The notes beneath the pieces were generated by a model. That model did not search any database. It had not been told where the DNA came from and saw only the letters and a program-made list of their open reading frames with translations. This document shows, piece by piece, positions 1 through 6,476 of a stretch of DNA of 25,889 bases; the stretch's first letter is position 1; the number at the start of each line of letters is the position of its first letter. The position numbers and the translations under genes were made by a program. The stretch covers positions 1 through 25,889 of the forward strand of contig CAMVQX010000005.1 of the NCBI GenBank assembly GCA_947169755.1, written 5' to 3'. Source of the stretch: an uncultured bacterium. Its GTDB lineage: Bacteria > Cyanobacteriota > Vampirovibrionia > Gastranaerophilales > Gastranaerophilaceae.

Positions 1-3000
1 ATTAGTAAAACAATAAATGATAATATAGATATTATAAAAAACAATATATTTCTAATATCTGCAGAAATTAATGATTATACAATTGAAGATATAGAACAAA
101 TTAACTTCGGTTCTCTTTTAGAAATATTTGAAAAATGCAATGGCAGATCAAATTCATATTATAGTAAATTAGAAAAAATAGTTAAAAATTATGATTACAT
201 TGTTATTAATTTTATAAAAAAGAATCGAGAATTACTCCTATTTCAGCATGTATTATGGGTGGTTGGCTCTCCTGGAACAGGTAAAACCCATGGTATTGCA
301 GGATTTATTGATAAATGTTTACAAGAAGAATACAATATCCCAATTTTTATAACAGCTAAAAATGTTCCGGATAGTGCATCGTGGAAAGATATTTTAATAA
401 AAACTTTAAATTTAGCTGATACTTGGTCCGAGGATGAAATCTTATCTGCCCTAGAATCATTATGCATATTAAATGAAATCAAAAATATTGAAGTAGAATC
501 TGCAAATAAAAAAACATATAAAGCCAAAATAATAATTTGCATAGACGGTTTGGACGAAATTAAACCTTATGATTTTTGGATAAATAAAATAAACGAAGCA
601 AGTATTATTGGCAAAAAATATCCAAGGCTAAAATTTGTATTTAGCTCAAGGTACAATGTTTCAGATCAAATTGATTATAAAGATGATTTAAACAAAAAAA
701 TGTTTTATATAAATGAAAATGGCGATACGCCTACATACAAATTGTTTGAACCATATATTAATGCCTTTAATATTCAAATTGAGAATCCAGATCTGATAAA
801 ATGGGTTTTAAGAACTCCTTTATCATTAAAGTTGTTTTGTGAATTATTTGAAAATCAAAAAATTAATGGCATTGAAAATAAACTATATACAATTACAAAT
901 TTAATACGGCAGAAACTAAAAAACATTGAAGAAGAATTTTGCAAGGCATGTCCAAAATTTTCTGCATCAAATTATATAATTCATAATATTTTATTATTAT
1001 TGTCAGATTATTTTACAAGAAATACAGTTATATATGAGGATGAACTAACTAAAATACTACTAAATAATAAAAATCTGTCTTTATTAGAAAAAGCAGATAT
1101 AATAACAATATTAGATTTTCTTGAAAATAATGGGTTTATTCAAAGATATATAGAACATTCCAAAACACTATTATCGCCACAAACAATTTATTATATGAAA
1201 GGCATTCAACCCTTTTTCGATTATACTTTAGCTGTTCATCTAATAGAAAAATATGATAATCCTTTGGAAACAGAATTTTCGCAAACTGGAATAGAAGCGG
1301 AAGATAGTTTATCAATATATTCTGCATTATTATTAGAGAAGAAAAATCTGCTGATTTCAGATATACCATATTTTAGGAAAAATTTAAATTGTGATTCGCT
1401 TGTTCGGTTAGCTTTTTTTGCTTTAGCAAATAATACAATAGAAGTATCCCAAGAATATAAAGAGCGTATTTTAAAATTTATGGGTCACAATGCTTCCTGT
1501 TTAATAATGACATTAAACGAATTAATTCTTCCAGTTGCACGTATTCCCAAGCACCCTTTAGGTGGCATATTATTGCATGAATTTTTAAGCAAATTTGAAT
1601 TGCCAATGCAGCGTGACCTTATGTGGTCTATTCAGAAATGGTTAAGAGATAGTGAAGGACAAAAATGGGTATGTGAAATACAATGTGAACTTAAACCTGA
1701 TGTATATCAATTAACTTCAAGTGATACCTTTGATGGATTACCTCTGATTTATGCTTGGACTTTAACAAACATTGATAATATTAAAAGAGAAGAGTATAGA
1801 AAAGAATTAATGAAGTGGGCACTGTTATCTCCAAATGAATTTATTAAATTATTCGATTTAACATATAAAACAACTAATGATCCACAAATGAAAGAAGAAT
1901 TATTAGCAATTGCCATGGGTTTGGCATATTCAAAATCTGCAAATATAGATATATTACAAAATTTAAAAGATTTTATATTTAATGAAATTTTTAATTCATC
2001 CAAAATATTATCTACAAATAATATTGCCATAAGACAATATGCAAGATGCATTGCACAAAATTTGTTTACAAATAACTTGATATCAGAAGATGAACTCTTA
2101 ATATGCATTCCACCATTCGTGAGCAATGGAGATTTACAAATTGATATAGAAGGAACCAACGGAAGTAGAATGGGCGGGTTTGAACCAATTACTTATGATT
2201 TATCTCGTTATGTCCTTTGTGATAATATAAGTCATCTATTTTTTGAAAAAGCATATGAACAGGATTGTATAGAACCACCAGAATATTATGATGATTTTGA
2301 TGAAGAAGAAATCGAAAAGATTCTCAAAGAATATTCAGAATTAAATCCCTTAGATAAAGAAAAATTATTAGGGTTAAAAGAATATTTGATAAATCAAAGA
2401 AAAAAATATGAAGATATTCAAATTATTATAAACAAACAATTATCTGATGAAGAAATAATTGCGGCAAATGAACATATAGATAAAGTTATTAACAGCAAAC
2501 CTGAAAATGTAAATCCATATGAACATTATAATAATGAAGCAACAAAATTATTAAAACAAATTGCAAAAGATTTAAGTCTTGATAGTATACGTTCAGATCA
2601 ATTTGTGCTTGGTGCGGCATATGCATATTTAAAACAGAATGGATGGAATGAAGATACAGATAAAGCAGATAGTGGGGTAAAAGGCATTTGCTATCCTGCA
2701 GATCATGGTTCAAAAAGCAGAATTATGACATTGTGTGAAAAATATATATGGTGCTTTAAACATGAAATATACGGATATTTAAGCGATATTATTACACCCC
2801 GAAATGATTATGATATTGAAAAAATTGATGATTATAGCTTACTAGTTTCAGACTTAATAAATCCGGCACAAGAAATGTATAATACAGATATTGAAGAAGA
2901 TATGTTATCCCAGGAATGGTATATTCCTGAAAATTTATCTCCAGTAATTACAAATATAGAACATTCCAAAGAGGGAATAATAAAATGGATTGAAGATGCA

Positions 3001-3774
3001 CCTATTCCAGATTTTGAAAACTGGATTAAAATTAAGGATTATCCACCTTTATTAGAAAATAATAAACAATGGCTATGCTTATACTCCTTTAATTTAATAA
3101 AAGAACCGCATTTAAAAACACAAACATGTTTATTTCTAAATTCTTTAATTATTGCAAAAGAATCATTTCCTATATTTTTAAAAGACCTTAAAAATAGAAG
3201 GAAAGAATTATGTCGAGATTTATTTAATAACAATGATATGCATAGTCAAACATTGTCGGATTGCTATATTACGCCTAAAGAAATTTGCCAAATGTCTTGG
3301 AAAATAAATCGTTACGAAGACCTGCAATATAGCACCATTTCTAATAACAAAATAGTTAAGTATAAATTGATAAAATGTATAGAACAGTGCACAGCAAACT
3401 ATTCAAATGGTCAAGATATATATTATGAATTTCCATCAAAATATATCAGAGAACTACTCGGCATTTCAGATGGTGATGGAGTAACATATACAAATAATGC
3501 TAGTGAAGTAATTGCAAAATATTTTAATGTAGGAAAACCTTGGGTAGAACAACAAAACTTTTTATGCATTGATAAAAATATGTTTCTTGAAAAACTAAAC
3601 AATAAAAATGAAATGTTGGTATGGATTATAAAAGTTATAAGAGAGCCGTCTCATATATGTTACGAAAAATATAAAGATTTACATGCTTATAAAGATTCTG
3701 CTTATTTGATATGGTTTGATGAAATTAATCAAAATTGGCAAAATTATTGTTTTGCAGAAGATACAAGAATATAA
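1..3774 (+). CDS. NACHT/STAND-type NTPase, 5'-truncated by window edge
   Basis: The reading frame is open from base 1 (no stop in frame 1), so the gene begins upstream; the GTG at 259 lies just before the P-loop and is not a credible start. At least 1257 residues are visible. Numbered from base 1, residues 89-96 are a Walker A motif (GSPGTGKT), 181-187 a Walker B motif of NACHT type (IDGLDEI, following a hydrophobic strand), and R217 in FSSRYN is placed like the NACHT sensor arginine. The remaining 1000 or so residues look alpha-helical and repeat-like, with an acidic stretch near 755-790 and an aromatic motif ECxW-like at 912-922 (CEKYIWCFKHE). STAND NTPases of this size usually oligomerise on sensing a ligand and many are anti-phage proteins; that role is inferred. 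The N-terminal effector domain is not visible. Very AT-rich codon use (many ATA) fits acquired DNA. Confidence 0.85.
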   Translation: MSKTINDNIDIIKNNIFLISAEINDYTIEDIEQINFGSLLEIFEKCNGRSNSYYSKLEKIVKNYDYIVINFIKKNRELLLFQHVLWVVGSPGTGKTHGIAGFIDKCLQEEYNIPIFITAKNVPDSASWKDILIKTLNLADTWSEDEILSALESLCILNEIKNIEVESANKKTYKAKIIICIDGLDEIKPYDFWINKINEASIIGKKYPRLKFVFSSRYNVSDQIDYKDDLNKKMFYINENGDTPTYKLFEPYINAFNIQIENPDLIKWVLRTPLSLKLFCELFENQKINGIENKLYTITNLIRQKLKNIEEEFCKACPKFSASNYIIHNILLLLSDYFTRNTVIYEDELTKILLNNKNLSLLEKADIITILDFLENNGFIQRYIEHSKTLLSPQTIYYMKGIQPFFDYTLAVHLIEKYDNPLETEFSQTGIEAEDSLSIYSALLLEKKNLLISDIPYFRKNLNCDSLVRLAFFALANNTIEVSQEYKERILKFMGHNASCLIMTLNELILPVARIPKHPLGGILLHEFLSKFELPMQRDLMWSIQKWLRDSEGQKWVCEIQCELKPDVYQLTSSDTFDGLPLIYAWTLTNIDNIKREEYRKELMKWALLSPNEFIKLFDLTYKTTNDPQMKEELLAIAMGLAYSKSANIDILQNLKDFIFNEIFNSSKILSTNNIAIRQYARCIAQNLFTNNLISEDELLICIPPFVSNGDLQIDIEGTNGSRMGGFEPITYDLSRYVLCDNISHLFFEKAYEQDCIEPPEYYDDFDEEEIEKILKEYSELNPLDKEKLLGLKEYLINQRKKYEDIQIIINKQLSDEEIIAANEHIDKVINSKPENVNPYEHYNNEATKLLKQIAKDLSLDSIRSDQFVLGAAYAYLKQNGWNEDTDKADSGVKGICYPADHGSKSRIMTLCEKYIWCFKHEIYGYLSDIITPRNDYDIEKIDDYSLLVSDLINPAQEMYNTDIEEDMLSQEWYIPENLSPVITNIEHSKEGIIKWIEDAPIPDFENWIKIKDYPPLLENNKQWLCLYSFNLIKEPHLKTQTCLFLNSLIIAKESFPIFLKDLKNRRKELCRDLFNNNDMHSQTLSDCYITPKEICQMSWKINRYEDLQYSTISNNKIVKYKLIKCIEQCTANYSNGQDIYYEFPSKYIRELLGISDGDGVTYTNNASEVIAKYFNVGKPWVEQQNFLCIDKNMFLEKLNNKNEMLVWIIKVIREPSHICYEKYKDLHAYKDSAYLIWFDEINQNWQNYCFAEDTRI

Positions 3775-4212
3775 AACTTGTAAAAAATTATTATTCAAAC
3801 AAAGTTTTATTAGTGTTTAAACAGTGTTTAAAATATTTTCAAAAACATAAAACTTATCAAAAAAGTATCAGTTAGTTTGAGAGTGGATTATCAGTAAGTT
3901 TGAGAGTTTGTATCAGATTGTTTTGAAATTCTTCCCCCGAAACCTAAAAAGTTTGAGAATTCTCTCAAACTTCCGGGGGTACTTTTCTCAATCTCTGTAT
4001 TTTACAGTTACTCTCTGATAATCTACAATTTTTCCCCGAAAACTTAAAAAGTTTGAGAATTCTCTCAAACTTCCGGGGGTACTTTTCTCAATCTCTCTGA
4101 TAATCTACAGGAAGCGGGTACAACTCAAACACAAAGCCAAACACAGCGATTAAACATCTCAAAAACCGATTTCAAAAGTGTCCGAAAAATTATACCCTAA
4201 ATATAGAAAAAA
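3775..4212. other. Non-coding gap between NTPase gene and tRNA-Asn
   Basis: No convincing protein gene lies here on either strand. The first 90 bases are AT-rich with no clear terminator after the NTPase stop. Bases about 3865-4110 carry the repeat cluster described separately. Bases 4111-4212 show no recognisable element apart from a T-run on the minus strand immediately after the tRNA (complement of 4206-4212), which could help terminate the tRNA transcript. Confidence 0.6.
3934..4110. repeat. Tandem hairpin repeat, 100-bp period, two copies
   Basis: Two near-identical blocks start at 3934 and 4034, exactly 100 bases apart. Each contains an 8-bp inverted repeat GTTTGAGA-attc-TCTCAAAC (3951-3970 and 4051-4070), surrounded by an outer stem of CCCCCG or CCCCG pairing with CGGGGG or CGGGG (3934-3939 with 3974-3979; 4034-4038 with 4074-4078). 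The identical stretch continues through ACTTTTCTCAATCTCT. CTCTCTGATAATCTACA occurs after each hairpin (from 4010 and 4094). Isolated GTTTGAGAG half-sites occur upstream near 3877 and 3899, next to TATCAG words that are the reverse complement of the CTGATA downstream. Two copies only, so this is not a CRISPR array. There is no proper U-tract after the stem, so a plain terminator is unlikely. Function unknown. Confidence 0.85.
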
Positions 4213-4284
4213 CTCCCCAGGTTGGACTCGAACCAACAGCCTACCGGTTAACAGCCGGTTGCTCCGCCATTGAGCTACTGAGGA
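4213..4284 (-). tRNA. tRNA-Asn (anticodon GUU)
   Basis: The reverse complement folds into a full 72-nt cloverleaf: acceptor TCCTCAG pairs with CTGGGGA (one G-U pair), D-stem GCTC/GAGC, anticodon stem ACCGG/CCGGT with loop CTGTTAA giving anticodon GTT, variable loop AGGCT, T-arm GTTGG-TTCGAGT-CCAAC, discriminator G. The 3' CCA is not encoded. The 3' end points toward the repeat cluster and the NTPase gene. The leader carries a small 5-bp inverted repeat (CGACA/TGTCG, 4292-4306). Confidence 0.97.
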
Positions 4285-4314
4285 ATAACTCCGACATCAA
4301 CTGTCGACTTGTTC

Positions 4315-4343
4315 ATTATATAACAGAAAAATTTTATTGTAAA
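4315..4343 (-). promoter_or_regulatory. Sigma-70-type promoter of tRNA-Asn
   Basis: On the minus strand TTTACA (complement of 4338-4343) is followed after exactly 17 bases by TATAAT (complement of 4315-4320), about 30 bases upstream of the mature tRNA 5' end. It is one of the best promoter matches in the window. It lies back to back with the putative promoter of the gene at 4387. Confidence 0.75.
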
Positions 4344-4348
4344 GTACT

Positions 4349-4378
4349 TTGATAGCAAATTTTTTTTTTACGTATGTT
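4349..4378 (+). promoter_or_regulatory. Candidate promoter of the 240-aa gene
   Basis: TTGATA (4349-4354), 18-base spacer containing a T10 run, then TATGTT (4373-4378). The start codon is only 8 bases beyond the -10 and no Shine-Dalgarno sequence precedes it, so the transcript would be leaderless or nearly so. The match is moderate and unproven. Confidence 0.4.
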
Positions 4379-4386
4379 ATATAGAT

Positions 4387-5109
4387 ATGATAAATATTTC
4401 CCCTGTAAGAAGTGATTATAATACAAAACGTTCCCAAACCAAGGCAAATCCTCATTTTGGAAATAAATATAATATAGACAGATATTTATACCACGCTACT
4501 AACGATTGGCGTTATAAAAAAATTCTAGAAAGTGGCATGATAAAACCTACACTTGATGATTGCGGTAAAAAATTATGCGGTGTTTTTCTTATAAACTTAC
4601 AAAATTTCTTTTTAAAATGGAAAAATATTTTTAATAATGTTGATTTACGTTATATTCTGTTTCAACGAATTGCTCGAGGTGATGATAAACTTGTTTTGAT
4701 CAGAATACCTATAGATAAGCTTGATATGGATTTGCTTAGATTTAGGGATCAAAACAAATTTTTAAAGTCAAGATTGGCAAGAAATTTTTCTGAACTTAAA
4801 CCGGATGCTCATGAAATGATTGGAGCACCTGTAAATACTGAAGCTGAAAAAATGGCAAGAGAAAAAGATCCGATAGAATATGTTTATACAGCGCCTATAC
4901 CAACTGGTATAGTCGAATTCGCCGGTGAAGCTAATTTTAGAAGTATAGAAATTATGGCACAACAACAAGCAGTATTAGCTAAAAAAACAAAAAATCTTTC
5001 TATAAATGATGTTCATACCAAGACAATTGAAATAATTTTAAATACACTTTTCGAAAACCAACCTGAACTAAACGCAATAAAGCAACTTAGAGCTATGGAA
5101 AAATCATAA
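4387..5109 (+). CDS. Uncharacterised 240-aa protein, possible ADP-ribosyltransferase-like fold
   Basis: I do not recognise the family with certainty. The first 25 or so residues are polar and low-complexity, ending in NPHFGNK. A folded domain follows, opening with YLYHATNDWRYKKILESGMI, then GVFLI, then RIPIDKLD, and near residue 160 an EYVYTAPIP strand. An opening Y-H-x-T, a helix ending in I-x-x-x-G-x-I-x-P, a later GVFL strand and a late E before a beta strand are the layout of several ADP-ribosyltransferase-fold families (DarT, KptA and DUF952 types), but no complete catalytic triad can be assigned by eye. No signal peptide or membrane segment. No Shine-Dalgarno site before ATG, and no alternative Met before residue 50. 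It lies between tRNA-Asn and the Bax-inhibitor-like gene, 38 bp upstream of the latter. Confidence 0.7.
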   Translation: MINISPVRSDYNTKRSQTKANPHFGNKYNIDRYLYHATNDWRYKKILESGMIKPTLDDCGKKLCGVFLINLQNFFLKWKNIFNNVDLRYILFQRIARGDDKLVLIRIPIDKLDMDLLRFRDQNKFLKSRLARNFSELKPDAHEMIGAPVNTEAEKMAREKDPIEYVYTAPIPTGIVEFAGEANFRSIEIMAQQQAVLAKKTKNLSINDVHTKTIEIILNTLFENQPELNAIKQLRAMEKS

Positions 5110-5147
5110 AACTTGTTGTATAATTATGCCAAAAGGAGAGAATTATT

Positions 5148-5945
5148 ATGTCTAACCCAATACTTAACAATAACAGGTTTTCACCTCAAGAAAATGACTA
5201 TTCACAAGACAAAGTTTATGAAGCCGAGTTGGTAGATGACGGCAGAATAAATCAAGGAATAATTTACGATGAACCAATGACTATTAACGGTACAGTTAAT
5301 AAAATTTTTATGCTTTCAGTATGTCTGCTCGCCGGTGCAGCAATAAGTGTTTATAATATGCTTTCCGGCAATCCGGGACTTGCCCAAACTCTAATGATTG
5401 CCGGCGCAATAATCGGTTTCATTCTTGTACTGGTCACTTGTTTTAACATAAGACTTGCAAAATATACTGCTGCACCATATGCTCTTTTAGAAGGCTTTGT
5501 TTTAGGCGGATTTTCTACGGTATTTGAAGCCCGATATCAAGGCATCGTTTTACAAGCAATTAGTTTAACCTTTGCTGCGCTATTTGTCATGTTAATGTTA
5601 TACAAAGCAAAAATGATTACATATACAGATAAACTTGCTTCTGTCATAAAAACAGGTTTATTATCTATATGTGCAATTTATTTAATACAAATAGCTGCAT
5701 CATTTTTCGGTAGAAGTATCCCACAAATTTTTGATGCAGGTCCGATAGGTATTATATTCAGTTTAGTTGTTGTCGGTTTTGCTTCAGTTTCATTAATTCA
5801 AGACTTTTTCTTTATTGAGAGTGCTTCGGAGAGAATGCTCAGCAAAGATTACGAATGGTTTGGCGCAATGGGACTTATGATTACCATGGTTTGGTTGTAT
5901 ATGGAAATCTTAAGACTATTAGCTAAATTAAATTCCAGAAGATAA
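5148..5945 (+). CDS. Bax inhibitor-1/YccA-like multipass membrane protein
   Basis: 265 residues: a cytosolic acidic N-terminus of about 50 residues (containing DKVYEAELVDDG), then seven hydrophobic segments from about residue 52 to 262. N-terminal extension, length and seven-helix layout fit the Bax1-I (PF12811) branch of the Bax inhibitor-1/YccA superfamily, whose studied members are pH-sensitive calcium-leak channels; the physiological role of this branch in bacteria is not established. A strong Shine-Dalgarno site (AGGAGAG, 5134-5140) lies 7 bases before ATG, and a TATAAT at 5119-5124 could be its -10. Ends just before a strong terminator; monocistronic or weakly linked with the preceding gene. 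Confidence 0.85.
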   Translation: MSNPILNNNRFSPQENDYSQDKVYEAELVDDGRINQGIIYDEPMTINGTVNKIFMLSVCLLAGAAISVYNMLSGNPGLAQTLMIAGAIIGFILVLVTCFNIRLAKYTAAPYALLEGFVLGGFSTVFEARYQGIVLQAISLTFAALFVMLMLYKAKMITYTDKLASVIKTGLLSICAIYLIQIAASFFGRSIPQIFDAGPIGIIFSLVVVGFASVSLIQDFFFIESASERMLSKDYEWFGAMGLMITMVWLYMEILRLLAKLNSRR

Positions 5946-5950
5946 TTAAA

Positions 5951-5976
5951 AAGTCCGCATAAAGCGGACTTTTTTA
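5951..5976. terminator. Bidirectional intrinsic terminator
   Basis: AAGTCCGC (5951-5958), loop ATAAA, GCGGACTT (5964-5971), then T-run. An A-run precedes the stem, so it can serve the plus-strand membrane gene and the convergent minus-strand operon ending at 5974. Confidence 0.92.
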
Positions 5977-6204
5977 ATAATTATTCATTTTTAACATCTC
6001 TTTTTGTATATCTTCGGATTGTTTTTTCAAATCTTCTATCTGATTAACTTGTTCATCAACATATTGACGAACATTTTTTGTATTACCGGTTGGCATTAGT
6101 GTCGATGAAGTATTTTTAAAAGTATTCATAGAAAATACAGCTATAACACCAAGTATTAAAAGTCCTAAAAGCAAATCAATTGCGCCAAATGCATTTCTTT
6201 TCAT
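5974..6204 (-). CDS. Small single-span membrane protein, pilin-like N-terminus
   Basis: 76 residues: short basic start (MKRNAF), one hydrophobic helix at about 7-26 (GAIDLLLGLLILGVIAVF), then a polar, coiled-coil-like tail (about 43-72) rich in Q, E, K and D. The MKR..G.I.LLLGLLILGVIA pattern resembles a type IV prepilin, but the acidic residue is three, not five, positions after the glycine, so PilD processing is doubtful. No family recognised. Its ATG overlaps the stop of the upstream gene as ATGA (6201-6204), so translation is probably coupled. Last gene of the radical SAM/RNase operon, stopping at the bidirectional terminator. Confidence 0.75.
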   Translation of the reverse strand: MKRNAFGAIDLLLGLLILGVIAVFSMNTFKNTSSTLMPTGNTKNVRQYVDEQVNQIEDLKKQSEDIQKEMLKMNNY

Positions 6205-6476
6205 TTTAACCTGTTCTTTCTGATATAAAATTTAACTGCCTGATCGATGGTTTTAGGAGTTCTAAGAACTTCTTCTTCAGGAGTAAGTTCGATATCATTA
6301 TTACCTCTAAATTTGTTATAAACCGATAGACCTAAAAATATCAAAAACGAGGATAATAAAACCCCGCCCATTGCAAATGAAAATTTGACAATTACATCAC
6401 GCATAGCCGGCGGAACGCAAAATCCCGCCTGCGCTGTGCATAATATAGTTATAACTGTTAAAATTAATTTATTCAT
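6201..6476 (-). CDS. Small membrane protein, 91 aa
   Basis: The frame extends further upstream within the rng gene, but the credible start is the ATG at 6476: it begins a hydrophobic signal-like segment (MNKLILTVITILCTAQAGF), and the overlap with the rng stop is only 8 bases (ATGAATAA). Residues 1-19 look like a signal peptide, possibly cleaved near GFC or CVP; residues about 29-50 form a transmembrane helix; the polar tail (ELTPEEEVLRTPKTIDQAVK) is presumably cytosolic. No family recognised. Translationally coupled on both sides: overlaps rng upstream and the 76-aa gene downstream. The tight arrangement suggests co-production with RNase E/G; whether the products interact is unknown. Confidence 0.75.
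   Translation of the reverse strand: MNKLILTVITILCTAQAGFCVPPAMRDVIVKFSFAMGGVLLSSFLIFLGLSVYNKFRGNNDIELTPEEEVLRTPKTIDQAVKFYIRKNRLK

Noticed and set aside
1749..2159. 136-aa minus-strand ORF within the NTPase gene
   Set aside because: Antisense shadow of a low-complexity AT-rich gene; no Shine-Dalgarno site and no recognisable domain.
259..3774. GTG at 259 as the NTPase start
   Set aside because: The frame is open upstream to base 1 with coding-like composition, and the codon sits two residues before the P-loop glycine.
3934..4110. CRISPR array
   Set aside because: Only two copies, with a long conserved unit and 100-bp period; the palindrome lies inside a tandem duplication, and there are no variable spacers of constant length or cas genes.
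4213..4284. A duplicated tRNA 3' end (att site) within 3775-4212
   Set aside because: I looked for a second copy of the tRNA 3' segment in the gap and found none; any second att copy would lie upstream of base 1.
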